A DNA stretch of 56,872 nucleotides, from IMG/VR virus record IMGVR_UViG_3300044946_000081, positions 1 through 56,872 of that record; one strand, given 5' to 3'. Below, in pieces: positions 17,801-24,454 of this stretch. The notes below the pieces were generated by a model. That model did no database searches, was not told the origin of the DNA, and saw only the letters and a program-made list of their open reading frames with translations. This stretch comes from a virus. A program made the translations under genes and the position numbers. Numbering within the stretch: position 1 is the first letter of the stretch; every line of letters begins with the position of its first letter.

Positions 17801-18191
17801 CGCTGTTTAAAAATTGGCTTTGCTGTTGGTTCTGATTATTCATTTCGGCCTGGGTCGTGTCGACGACCGAGGACGTGTACGGATTCATGAAAGGACTAAG
17901 GCTACCCATGCCTTGGAATTGCGCGGGATTGACGGGAGCGCTCGCTCCCATCGTCATCGCCCCCGCCGCACCGAGATAGGGCTGCGCCGCGCCCGCGTAC
18001 TGACTGATTCCCCCGAGCCCTGCCTGCGTCTGGCTGGTCAGCGGGGCGACCTGTTCGCCCGTGTAGGGTTGATAGGGCTGGTTCGCGACGTTGGTGGCGC
18101 GGTCGACTAAGCCCTGATACTCAGCCATTACCTGGGGAGGCGGCCCCGAAGAGGATGACGTTTGCTGAGTGGTCCCGCCCTTGGAGCCCAT
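11889..18191 (-). CDS. 2100-residue ejection-type protein with lysozyme-like and S74-like parts
   Basis: The largest gene in the window. Residues 1-300 are Gln/Gly/Ala-rich helices. At 303 a motif resembling the S74 chaperone start appears (SDVRAKENVEEIG, then IYRYNFKGDP and IGLIAQE). Residues ~380-1500 are low-complexity Gly/Pro/Gln sequence with repeated ADGG motifs and IDTSYGPQ repeats. Around 1510-1620 lies a lysozyme-like domain (ISSLESGYGKNYVGDD, SSFGPFQLHMGGL) whose Glu could cleave peptidoglycan. The final ~480 residues are helical (AKAAWDKKAEIAAKGQEAV). Together this suggests an internal virion protein that crosses the cell wall during DNA entry. Confidence 0.7.
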   Translation of the reverse strand: MGSKGGTTQQTSSSSGPPPQVMAEYQGLVDRATNVANQPYQPYTGEQVAPLTSQTQAGLGGISQYAGAAQPYLGAAGAMTMGASAPVNPAQFQGMGSLSPFMNPYTSSVVDTTQAEMNNQNQQQSQFLNSANISSGAFGGDRAGIGQSILANQQQLAEAPTIAGLNQANFTQAMSDWTGQQGVNLAAQQANRSAQLAGGAQLGQIGLSAQNAGMQGAQADIQAGMIPQQEQQAIDTAAQQMYQQGQAYPFTTTGWLGNIIEGVGGQSGGQSQTTSPGPNSITQGLGAASQGLGLLTSLIPGLSDVRAKENVEEIGKTYDGQNIYRYNFKGDPRTQIGLIAQEEAYHDPGSVQRIGMGDLLGIDYERATEGAAERGHFADGGAPDQGPPPGGMTQGVTQGAGQPQQRPQAMTPDQSLMYMGDPSARAGMGSFALMGGTNMHPQPEMPIAGSRGAPPPQVPLGGGGAGLSPLGAPLEPIFTSQPQGQGSGGAWRGGRQGFQGGGQAPVAGNPAFGMATPGFQPGVDPLNDLAGVNEAVFGEETAGSKNPYYGLDFDQIQAISGGQWMPPQTGAVQPDYGNLQTSPEYGAAESSLAGQFGGGYTPGSTTLGPGGAGPTAPAANAGGGSGFMGAPAMGGIVGGARSPGAMGAAGATQGGLSRGQLSDIFSEYFGGESPAQAAPPQGPLPGHADGGRIERQMGGPTSTLALPINQGPWGVQSGGSGGGSQPAANSGGGGGPWTQMMGTPSAINPSGNAQVGMANWAGFSGPQGMMEADAEGFRADGGGVNMNGRSGFQRGGSPFTTYQPTANPARNPPTYTALDLSHLFGGGQPQQAPRAIQIQRQLGQARAKAAVQRGMVRPRVIAPDPVTGQHHDITPQPDHPSTARYPGWPTPGPGSPEGLPMSAPRSVAPVGGQDPQAARGPLQLSSRGPGMGYPARGIVPAEAAGTPEAGTLTNAAFRYPMPKQEVPARSSPIYEGGRGLATVTPPLEGTQEWNKPSTSVEEPMESREFSEAPTGRPLAAPRLVGADPMGQGHSLLAPHSMQALPPPSGDEAPMWTNDNVDIPGIFRGAGRGFTEARGGRVMRLAGGRIGFADGGDIDTSYGPQQSVSDLSDAQFGSALQDEMNQAGSGNLGWIDQLDTSSMDSSPRRAQIDPRAVAQAPSFQGAGGGGGGGPPFTQVSNMGGPPISALDLSGHYTPTTGNARGATYVPGSPGAGISPNARAQAPEHPAIKMARHIYAAGHAAGRKAAAAPNIDTSYGPQLSDKIDTSYGPQQPPAAYGHSSISPSFQGGGGVMGSSPVMNAGGYTPQGEGVTGQTSQGRGMGFGDLFGGGDRAGFASGGLSSTADPFLAEITASMPQAQGGGGHGPPAPPPPAPPPPAGQDPTKGLGDSLGKLGTAAKKFMGQDAGNQTTPQNLSPADQATMPNFTPADTSTIDAGMSGSVFDGLQDSDLGFKTGGGVGLGSLRGGFSDGGTPDTADAPSGFDLAVTGAAPVAAPTGGGAAPAVPDLIKQNFGSRAGYASTISSLESGYGKNYVGDDSSSFGPFQLHMGGLSEKYPHPGLGDEFKKQTGLDARDPKTVPQQIAFVSDYTAKHGWNDWSTKAQADKIAGGADVPSASAQPAQASTESYGGGFQLPGPSQSGPPPGQLDRSNLQAPTMGDELKHDPGGYLMSVGAAMMASRSPWLGVGIGEGLVAGNKYLQEQKELEKSWGSTQAQINNLSQEARDHGADADLKAQQIQMGALNMRLYMAVLRQKGLLGGGSTSDGSAPSGPTGGPAAPSTGLKPFTGLGDQTGSSAAPGGPGGPSGAAPAGSIPSLNDDPAYKAGVALEAQGNQQNIIRPGIGNDLITKGKAQQEAAKAAWDKKAEIAAKGQEAVTSATTEAQKPALQSYIENRQKFEQNYDQTRSEISELSNIYQHFQAGRSTEAQAELASWANAFGLKLPQAAGFDAGMKSAIQQAFAAVANSGLQKAPRAGLREATMMVASPSRDPAALRKILTDQLATLDYNHDLYQNVPGHNLSVSDDIEGFTKAHKYEDYLGKARKEIPLFKGITPETLKTTTGEDWPAPALPSGLPAGTRWSPSQEKWFDPSGRAYDQTGKPI

Positions 18192-18193
18192 GG

Positions 18194-18760
18194 CTACTCC
18201 GCAGCGACTTTGTTCGCGGGGGTCATTTCAGCGAGGCGATCGATAAACGGTTTCCGGTTCGGCGGCGCGTAACAGAAGAATGCGCCGAACTGCGGGACCC
18301 AGCGGCGATAGAGCCGGATCTTCGCGGCAGTCCTAATGTTGCTGAACACGCCGATCGTCAGGTCGAGGCCGATCTGATCGCTGCATTTTTTCGCGTAGCT
18401 GATGAGGTCTTGGGCGTAAGCTTGACGCCGGTATTCCGGCCGCACGTAATTGAAAAATTCCAAGATCTGCCAGTCGTCGCTGTACCAAATCGGCTCGATC
18501 AGCAGGAAGATGGCCGCCCTGAGATGATCGCGCTCGCCAATGACGCCGAGGATGCCGCGCCGCTCCGGCCCTTGATGGATGGCTAGCCGAATCATCGCCG
18601 CGACCTTGCCGATGTTTAAGCTGTGATAGGGCTGCTCGCGGTGCATCAACCGGCACATGTCTAAGATGCCCAACTCGTCGTCGTCGTCGGCTAAGCGGAT
18701 CGGGATGCGCGGTGGCGTCGAGCGCAGCTCGTTCTCGTGCTCGCGGCTAAAATCTTTCAT
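18194..18760 (-). CDS. GNAT-type acetyltransferase-like phage protein
   Basis: A 188-residue protein with an acetyltransferase fold pattern: ILDMCRLMHREQPYHSLN near the start, strands LGVIGERDHLRAAIFLLIEP and WQILEFFNYVRPEYRRQAYA (the acetyl-CoA-binding region, with R-x-x-x-A instead of the classic Q/RxxGxG/A), then IGVFSNIRTAAKIRLYRRW. Such proteins are often found in phage late clusters, with unknown substrates. I start it at the ATG at 18760, preceded by AAGGGCG; a TTG nine codons earlier would run into the palindrome at 18773. It ends 2 bases before the giant gene. Confidence 0.65.
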   Translation of the reverse strand: MKDFSREHENELRSTPPRIPIRLADDDDELGILDMCRLMHREQPYHSLNIGKVAAMIRLAIHQGPERRGILGVIGERDHLRAAIFLLIEPIWYSDDWQILEFFNYVRPEYRRQAYAQDLISYAKKCSDQIGLDLTIGVFSNIRTAAKIRLYRRWVPQFGAFFCYAPPNRKPFIDRLAEMTPANKVAAE

Positions 18761-18772
18761 GGCTGAGCGCCC

Positions 18773-18800
18773 TTGCAGTTCGTGCAAATCATGTTATCTG
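18773..18800 (+). promoter_or_regulatory. rightward promoter with TTGCA-N5-TGCAA palindrome
   Basis: The palindrome (18773-18787) gives -35 TTGCAG; 16 bases on, TATCTG (18795-18800) is a fair -10. It points rightward into the pentamer repeat tract, away from the GNAT-like gene, so it would produce a non-coding transcript. Confidence 0.55.
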
Positions 18801-18911
18801 GGCGGGGCATGGCGGTGGCCATGCGAGGCATGGCAAGGCGCGGCTCGGCGGGGCGGCGCGAGGCTTGGCGTGGCATGGCGAGGCAAGGCAAGGCAGGCAG
18901 GCACGCCAAGG
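18801..18911 (+). repeat. degenerate GGCNN pentamer tract 1
   Basis: About 110 bases in which GGC recurs with a 5-base period (GGCAT, GGCAA, GGCGA, GGCTT and variants). No gene here has a convincing coding pattern or ribosome site. A palindrome promoter precedes it and a stem-loop follows it. Confidence 0.8.
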
Positions 18912-18952
18912 CTGGGAGGATGAGGGTCACGTCTCGTCCTCCCAGTTCATTT
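18912..18952. terminator. strong hairpin, probably bidirectional
   Basis: CTGGGAGGA (18912-18920) pairs with TCCTCCCAG (18937-18945), extended by TGAG/CTCG. TTCATTT follows on the plus strand. On the minus strand it directly follows the stop codon of the gene ending at 18947. Confidence 0.65.
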
Positions 18953-19666
18953 GGCTGGTCCCGGTAGCTTCATCAGTGTCTTCGCGGCTTCCTTCTTGAG
19001 AAGCGTGATCCACTTGTCGAGGACAAGGTGTCCTTTGTCGATATTACCGTCCCCGATCCGTGCGACCTCATCTGGAGCGATAATGAACTCGCCGCCGCTC
19101 GCGTTAATCGGGACTGCCGGACCGGGGCCGCGCGCCGCGCCGCCGTGCTTCTGCCTCGGGTCCGCGAGCGCGGGGTTCTCCGCTGACATGCCCTGCGGAT
19201 AGAAATTCGGCGGCTGAAAATGCATGGGCGGAGGCTTCGGGATCGGGACGCCCTTTCCCCCCGACATCGACTTGGGCTGCGGCGCGCCCCACGGCGCTTT
19301 CGCCGCGCCCCACGGCTGCCCGAACATGCCCTTGAGCATGGCCATGCCGCTCATCGTGTTCCCCTCGCCCAGGTGGCTGACCCCCCACGCCGGCACGACA
19401 TAAGCCCCGTCAGGAACGTGCATCGGGACGTCATCGGCGCGACCAGCTCCAACCGACATGATGCCGCCCGTGAACGGGGTCTCGGGGCTGTCGTTGATTG
19501 CGCCGCCGCTCGCGCGCCCTGGCCGCATCAGCGAGTGAAGGTTGAGCGATCCGCCGAGCTTCGGGTTCGCGTTCGCCGTCGGCAGTCTCGGCGGGCGAAC
19601 CGGCCGCGTGGCGCCGAGCTGCCGCCGGATCTGAATCGCCGAAGGGTTGTAGCCGGAGCCGTTCAT
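18947..19666 (-). CDS. conserved phage structural-cluster protein
   Basis: A 239-residue protein from the ATG at 19666. The first 140 residues are Pro/Gly/Ser-rich with ASGGAINDSP-type motifs. The end is conserved in style: PINASGGEFIIAPDEVARIG, then DKGHLVLDKWITLLKKEA and KLPGPAK. I recognise this ending from uncharacterised proteins next to phage tail genes, where GGEF(I/V)I-P precedes a helix and LPGP-K closes the protein. Its function is unknown; a head or tail accessory role is likely. It is followed by a hairpin terminator. Confidence 0.65.
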   Translation of the reverse strand: MNGSGYNPSAIQIRRQLGATRPVRPPRLPTANANPKLGGSLNLHSLMRPGRASGGAINDSPETPFTGGIMSVGAGRADDVPMHVPDGAYVVPAWGVSHLGEGNTMSGMAMLKGMFGQPWGAAKAPWGAPQPKSMSGGKGVPIPKPPPMHFQPPNFYPQGMSAENPALADPRQKHGGAARGPGPAVPINASGGEFIIAPDEVARIGDGNIDKGHLVLDKWITLLKKEAAKTLMKLPGPAK

Positions 19667-19670
19667 GGCG

Positions 19671-19961
19671 CTATCCCACCGGATAGTAAGGAATGAGCCG
19701 AGGCCCCACGCCAGGAATGTCGATGGTGACGTAGCCCTCTGGGGCGTCCGGCAGAGGCGCTGAGAGGCCAGCGCCGCCAGTGCGCGACACGACCTCGCCC
19801 ATCTGCGGGACGGCGGCGGAGGTGGCAGCGAGCGCGGAGATCGCGGTGGCCAGCGGGGCAACGCCGCCTAGCGCCTGAAAAATATGGCCGAGTTGCGTGT
19901 TTCCGTTTTGCAGCGTTGAGATCAACGTCTGCAATTCGCCGCCGCTGACCTGACCCGCCAT
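19671..19961 (-). CDS. hypothetical protein in tail cluster
   Basis: A 96-residue protein with an N-terminal helix rich in Gln/Leu/Ser (GGELQTLISTLQNGNTQLGH), an Ala-rich hydrophobic stretch (LATAISALAATSAAVPQM) and a short beta-like end (YVTIDIPGVGPRLIPYYPVG). It lies 1 base after the nozzle-like gene and 4 bases before the next, so it is co-transcribed with tail genes. No family is recognised. Confidence 0.6.
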   Translation of the reverse strand: MAGQVSGGELQTLISTLQNGNTQLGHIFQALGGVAPLATAISALAATSAAVPQMGEVVSRTGGAGLSAPLPDAPEGYVTIDIPGVGPRLIPYYPVG

Positions 19962-19962
19962 T

Positions 19963-22176
19963 TCAGTTTCGCCCGTCTGCGGCGAACCGGAATTTTATAC
20001 CGCCCAACCTACAGAAAGATCCGAGGTCGTTGCCCTGAATCTCGGCGAAGAAATAGCGCCCTCTTGCTCGGGGCTCAATCCCTCCCGTGGCATTCGTGAC
20101 AATAAAGGGACCGTAGGCCACCCATTGATCTTGCGGATCGTCCGGATATTCGGCCGTGTAAAGTGTGATCTGGACCTGGGCGCTGACGCTCTGCGGCTGC
20201 TGCCAGCGCCGCCAGCGGAAGTCCGGCAGCAGGAAGTCGACGAAGACTTTGTCCTCGCCGTCGGAGAGCATGAAAAAGCCAGTCTGGATCATCCAATTGA
20301 TCGGCTTCCCGTTGGCGTCGTTTCCCATCTCCATTTGCATGATGATGGAGGTCGCGCCGCCGGCCGCGATCATCGAGCTGATCGGATGGCCGAAGATGTT
20401 GTTGTCGATCCACGCGCTCACATTGATCGGCGTATTGCCGACCATGCCTTGCTGCGGGGTCGAGAGCGAATAGTCCCACTCGCCCGTGACCGGGTTGAAT
20501 TTGACCCAGCTATCGTTCTCGCCGTTCACCGAGGCCTGCGAGGGGAAGTGCCACATGACCTCGTCGTAGCCGCTGTTCGCCGCGCCCCGGATGTGCGCGA
20601 AATAGAGATAATTTCCGCTGCTGTCCCTCGCGTTGTTCAGGTTCTTGACGATCACATCCCAGACGTCGCACTGCAATCTTTGCACGACGCCGTTGGAGTA
20701 CATCCAGAAGGCGTCACGCGACATCCAGAAAACTTGCGGGCCGTAGACCGCGATGGCGTCCTTGCCGATCAGCCCACAGCCTTGCGCCACCTCGTTGAAT
20801 CCGAACACATCGGGGTAGCCGATGTAGGCCATCGCCCAGAGCCCGACGTCGGTCCACAGCATCGCCTGCTGCGGCCCCTGGATGCCGCCGACGATCTTGC
20901 TCCCGCGCGTGAGGCGATAGGTTCCCGCCTGATTGGAGACGCTCGCAGTCCAGGCGTTGAAGTTCGCGTTGTCGCACCATGCGACCAGCATCGGGTCCTG
21001 CACCTGACCCGTGCTCGCGCCGTAGGTGATGATCTGCTGCTCGGGCATGCCAATGAAAAAGCCGGTGCAATTGCTCGGCCCGTTGGCGATCATCTGAGCG
21101 TTCTGAATGCCCGAGATCGGGTCCCAGAAGAACAAAGGACCATTGGTCGCGCTCGCGATCAGTTGCGAGCCCCAGTTGCCGAGCGACCAACTGTCCTCGG
21201 AGATGTTGCCGAACCCCGGCGTGCCAGGAGCCGGCGGAAACACATTGGCGGCGATCGGGGTAGGCTGCGCGCCGGAGCCCCAGCCGCCCACGCCCCAGCC
21301 GCCCACGCCCCAGCCTGAGTTCGGGAGAAGCGGCGCCTGCGTGACCCAATAGAGGATTTGCGGATAGCCGCTGAAATTGCCCTCGTAAGCAGTGGACGCC
21401 GTCGGAACAGAGAATGGCGCGAAGATGATGAAGTTGTTGGCGTCGATGATCTGCTGAACGGTGAAGAAGCCCTGGAGTATGACCTCCCCGTAGGCGCCCA
21501 CGCCGGTCGGGATCGGGAGGGAGAAGCTTGAGCCCTGCACCAGCCCGTGGTTGGGCAGACCGACGGTGATCACTTCGCTGTTGGCGACTGAGGTGAAGGT
21601 CGCGACGCATGGCGCGGTTACCGTAGCCGCCGAGACCGCATTGAACGGCAGCGTGATCGTGTACTGCAACGCCGTCATCTGCTCCGTAACCGGGAACGAA
21701 CCGAAGACGACGATGCCGCCGACCGCGACATGGGATTGGACTTGGACCGAGCTGTAATTATTGACCGCCGCGCCGTTGTCCGTGATCTGAACGACCGGCG
21801 AACCCGCCTGGGTCGTGAAGATTTGGCTCGTATTGCTCACCACATATTGCGGCGAGATGTTTCGCGTGAATGGCGTGCCGTTCTGGGTCGGCGTCAGGGC
21901 GCTTAGGCCCGCCGTGCCGGCGACCGCGAGATGGTTCTGAAGGTTGAGGTCAGCCCATGCACACAGTTCGCGCGTGACGCCGGGGATCGCGACGTTCGAG
22001 GGGCCGCCGGCCGTGGGCCCCAAGATGGAGGAGAAGAAATTCATCCACCCGCCGTACTTCTCCGGCAGGCCGCCTCTCCAGCGAATCAGATTAGACGCGA
22101 CGACATTCGCCTGGAGGAGCGTCGGCGTCTGGACCGCCTTGACTCCCGGCATCAATTTCACCGTGGAGAAAGGCAT
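19963..22176 (-). CDS. tail nozzle/hub-like protein (P22 gp10-like role)
   Basis: A 737-residue beta-rich protein without signal or membrane segment. The N-terminus (STVKLMPGVKAVQTPTLLQ, NLIRWRGGLPEKYGGW) and repeated blade-like segments (SWSLGNWGSQLIASATNGPL, FIGMPEQQIITYGAS, VFWMSRDAFWMYSNG) fit podovirus nozzle or hub proteins that close the tail channel, such as P22 gp10. A Gly/Trp repeat (GWGVGGWGVGGWGSG) sits near residue 295. It follows the SU10-type adaptor gene by 3 bases, the expected order. The assignment is by pattern and neighbourhood. Confidence 0.6.
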   Translation of the reverse strand: MPFSTVKLMPGVKAVQTPTLLQANVVASNLIRWRGGLPEKYGGWMNFFSSILGPTAGGPSNVAIPGVTRELCAWADLNLQNHLAVAGTAGLSALTPTQNGTPFTRNISPQYVVSNTSQIFTTQAGSPVVQITDNGAAVNNYSSVQVQSHVAVGGIVVFGSFPVTEQMTALQYTITLPFNAVSAATVTAPCVATFTSVANSEVITVGLPNHGLVQGSSFSLPIPTGVGAYGEVILQGFFTVQQIIDANNFIIFAPFSVPTASTAYEGNFSGYPQILYWVTQAPLLPNSGWGVGGWGVGGWGSGAQPTPIAANVFPPAPGTPGFGNISEDSWSLGNWGSQLIASATNGPLFFWDPISGIQNAQMIANGPSNCTGFFIGMPEQQIITYGASTGQVQDPMLVAWCDNANFNAWTASVSNQAGTYRLTRGSKIVGGIQGPQQAMLWTDVGLWAMAYIGYPDVFGFNEVAQGCGLIGKDAIAVYGPQVFWMSRDAFWMYSNGVVQRLQCDVWDVIVKNLNNARDSSGNYLYFAHIRGAANSGYDEVMWHFPSQASVNGENDSWVKFNPVTGEWDYSLSTPQQGMVGNTPINVSAWIDNNIFGHPISSMIAAGGATSIIMQMEMGNDANGKPINWMIQTGFFMLSDGEDKVFVDFLLPDFRWRRWQQPQSVSAQVQITLYTAEYPDDPQDQWVAYGPFIVTNATGGIEPRARGRYFFAEIQGNDLGSFCRLGGIKFRFAADGRN

Positions 22177-22179
22177 CGA

Positions 22180-22980
22180 TCATCCCGCTGGGGCCGGTTG
22201 CGGTTGCGCCGCCTGGGTCGCGCTGTAGGACGACAGCTGGTTCCACCCGAGGAAGCGCTTCCGGGTCTCTTCGTTTTTCGCCGAGCCCAGGAGTTCGTTG
22301 TACTGGCCCTCCCAGCTCACCGCCATGCGCGGATCGTCGGACTGGGCGCCGAAGTTGTGGCGATAGCCGCTCGCGGAAACCATAGCGGCGGCGAGGAACA
22401 GATCGGGCAAGACCTGGGTGAGGAACGTCGTCTGCGTCCCATCTCCTGGCGGCGCGTTGTAGAGCGGGACCGGCCGGCACTTGCCATGGATCAGGAAGGA
22501 ATAGGGCTGATCGGGCGTCGGGCCGAAGGCGAGGACCGTGTCGGTGAGCGGCGCGAAGACTTTCGGCCGACCAAATGGGCCAGGATCGGGAAACAGGCCA
22601 CTGTAGATGGCATCGATATAATCGACGGTGACCGGAACGGCGGGCTCGCCTCCCATCGTGGGCGGCACGCCGGCAATCGGAGGCGCGGCGCCGACAGGCT
22701 GGATGATGACGCGCTCGGGGATGAGGATCTGCTGCGCGGGGGACGGGTTCGCTGAAGTCGCGGCGCTCGCCAGGAAACTCTGCTCGCGCTGATAGGCGGT
22801 CATCGGGAACCATTGCCGCGCCTCGGCGTGCAGGCAGTCCAGCTCGCGGTAGCAGCGCTGCTCGGCGTAATCGATGATCGTCGGCAGAATGAGCACGAAA
22901 TTCGGCTCGTTCACGTTGTTGTTCGGAACGATCATTTCGCTCGCGAGCGCGGCCTGGAAGCTGGTGTAGGTGTAGCTCAT
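22180..22980 (-). CDS. head-tail adaptor, SU10-type
   Basis: A 266-residue protein. Its start (SYTYTSFQAALASEMIV, then PNFVLILPTIIDYAEQRCYR and ELDCLHAEARQWFPM) matches the adaptor proteins of SU10-like podoviruses that connect portal to tail nozzle. The middle carries a beta domain (KVFAPLTDTVLAFGPTPDQP, FLIHGKCRPVPLYN), and the end a helical region with many charged residues (NELLGSAKNEETRKRFLGW). It overlaps the upstream small gene by ATGA and precedes the nozzle-like gene. Confidence 0.7.
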   Translation of the reverse strand: MSYTYTSFQAALASEMIVPNNNVNEPNFVLILPTIIDYAEQRCYRELDCLHAEARQWFPMTAYQREQSFLASAATSANPSPAQQILIPERVIIQPVGAAPPIAGVPPTMGGEPAVPVTVDYIDAIYSGLFPDPGPFGRPKVFAPLTDTVLAFGPTPDQPYSFLIHGKCRPVPLYNAPPGDGTQTTFLTQVLPDLFLAAAMVSASGYRHNFGAQSDDPRMAVSWEGQYNELLGSAKNEETRKRFLGWNQLSSYSATQAAQPQPAPAG

Positions 22981-23192
22981 TTGCGGGTTGATTTTTGCGG
23001 CGGTCTAGCTGGCAGCGGGGCAGGCGTCTGCGCTGGCGCAGCGGGCTGGTTGCCCTCATTGAGCCAAGCCCAATAGTCCTGATAGTCGCGGTTGGCGGGG
23101 TCGAACGGGATGAACGCGCCGTCCTCGTCGCGCTGGATAATGCCGTCGTGGACTTGGTTGCGCGTAGAATCCCAGACTTGCGTATAGGCCAT
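22977..23192 (-). CDS. small conserved phage tail-cluster protein
   Basis: A 71-residue protein. I start it at the ATG at 23192, after GCGGAGC. The core MAYTQVWDSTRNQVHDGIIQ followed by DGAFIPFDPANRDYQDYWAW is a pattern I recognise from tiny phage proteins placed beside tail fibre genes; the C-terminus is Pro/Ala-rich and basic. It overlaps the adaptor gene by 4 bases. Its role is unknown. Confidence 0.7.
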   Translation of the reverse strand: MAYTQVWDSTRNQVHDGIIQRDEDGAFIPFDPANRDYQDYWAWLNEGNQPAAPAQTPAPLPARPPQKSTRK

Positions 23193-23194
23193 GG

Positions 23195-24454
23195 TCAAAG
23201 CTCCGCTGATGCCTCGTAAGTTATGGTAAAGAAGGCAATGCCCGTCGCTGTAGCTGATGCTTGTGCAGTAATCCAATCTTGGCTAATTTGATTAAGAGTA
23301 GCGGCACTGCAATTAGAGTATGAAGCAGCAGTGAAGTTGACAGTTGGAGCAACACGCATGGTTACGGGGAGTCCATTGACTTGATATAAATCAGCCCCAG
23401 CGTTAATGTAAGAAACGATTTGGATCATATTAGTTCTTGCCTGATAATACCTCTGACAATCCGCCAAACTCTTGGCCAGCGACTGGCGATTAAACGGCGT
23501 TGCTGCGGGGCCAATCTCCAACTTGACGCCGGTGATCTGAAAAATCGCGCCGTTGGTCCCGACGACGCTAACCGAGCCAGGGGCAGCAAGGGCATAAGTC
23601 GAGCCCCACACATTGGCAGGGGCGCTATAAGTCCCGGTCCCAGCCCCCAGGCTAAAACCCAGCGTCGCGCCGATTCCACTGCCGGAAAGCGGCCATGCGC
23701 CACCCGTGTCACCCGGAATGGTGACGCTGATCTTCGTCCAGGTGTTCGCAGCCGGAATCGAATAGGTGAATGGATAAGCACGCTGGATAGCGAGATTGCG
23801 GATACCACCGCTGAACGTCCCGATCAGACTGGAATAAGCCCAAAACGACAAGGTGACCGGCTGCGCATTGGGTGTTCCCCACGCGAAGTCGCTGATCATG
23901 TCGGCTTCGATGTTTTGGAGGAAGAGGAAGATATCGTTGTTCACAACGGCGTAAGCCGACGACGATGTGAACATCAAGGCATAAGGGAACCCAGGCGCAG
24001 ACGAAGCACTTCGCGTCCATGTCCCTTTGGCAGCCTGTATCGCAGAATATTGCCAGCGATCAATAGTATAACCGGCCGCCGTCCCGCCCGCGCCGCTGGC
24101 GACGCCACGCTGATCGACCCGCATGTCGCCATTGATGAGCCTGTTGTCGCCCATCTTGACGTTGGCGTTGGCCCACGCCGTGGTCGCCAAATCGAGGCTG
24201 TTGTCGGCGACTGGAGGGGACGCCGCCGCCACGGGAGGCGTAACGCCGGTTGGGCCAGCCAACGTCTGAGCATTCACCTGACCACTAAAATCAGCGGTTA
24301 CGCCGCCGAGATTGCCGGTCAGGACTCCGCCGGTCAGCGGCAGGAAGCCAGGGCTGGTCCCAGCCGCCAGCCACTTGGTCCCGTCCCAAGTCCAAGTAAC
24401 GCCTGCGAAAGTAAATTCTTGGCCTACCGTAGGGGAGGCTGGAAAGTCGATCAT
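23195..24454 (-). CDS. tail fibre with receptor-tip domain
   Basis: A 419-residue fibre. The N-terminal anchor MIDFPASPTVGQEFTFAGVT (continuing WTWDGTKW) closely resembles that of the neighbouring S74 fibre. Next comes LPLTGGVLTGNLGG, then NRLINGDMRVDQRGVASG with TIDRWQY, a start typical of carbohydrate-binding tip domains, and a beta-sandwich (TWTKISVTIPGDTGGAWPLS) to the end. The last ~80 codons are visibly richer in A and T than the rest, suggesting an exchanged tip. ATGA overlap with the preceding gene. Confidence 0.75.
   Translation of the reverse strand: MIDFPASPTVGQEFTFAGVTWTWDGTKWLAAGTSPGFLPLTGGVLTGNLGGVTADFSGQVNAQTLAGPTGVTPPVAAASPPVADNSLDLATTAWANANVKMGDNRLINGDMRVDQRGVASGAGGTAAGYTIDRWQYSAIQAAKGTWTRSASSAPGFPYALMFTSSSAYAVVNNDIFLFLQNIEADMISDFAWGTPNAQPVTLSFWAYSSLIGTFSGGIRNLAIQRAYPFTYSIPAANTWTKISVTIPGDTGGAWPLSGSGIGATLGFSLGAGTGTYSAPANVWGSTYALAAPGSVSVVGTNGAIFQITGVKLEIGPAATPFNRQSLAKSLADCQRYYQARTNMIQIVSYINAGADLYQVNGLPVTMRVAPTVNFTAASYSNCSAATLNQISQDWITAQASATATGIAFFTITYEASAEL

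Larger units (their letters stand above)
18801..18952 (+). ncRNA. candidate small RNA made of pentamer repeats
   Basis: The stretch begins just after a plausible rightward promoter (TTGCAG-N16-TATCTG), runs through the GGCNN tract and ends at a 13-pair hairpin followed by TTCATTT. The unit would give an RNA of roughly 145 bases with no gene inside. Both flanking genes are leftward. It is inferred from layout only; no known RNA family is recognised. Confidence 0.4.

Noticed and set aside
12000-18100. Many long rightward open frames opposite the giant gene
   Set aside because: High-GC antisense frames with Arg/Pro/Ala-rich composition; no motifs, no ribosome sites, and they mirror the real gene.
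18657-18967. Frames of the type ARQGKA / GMARRG across tract 1
   Set aside because: These arise from reading a 5-base repeat in codons; no start signals and no conservation is visible.
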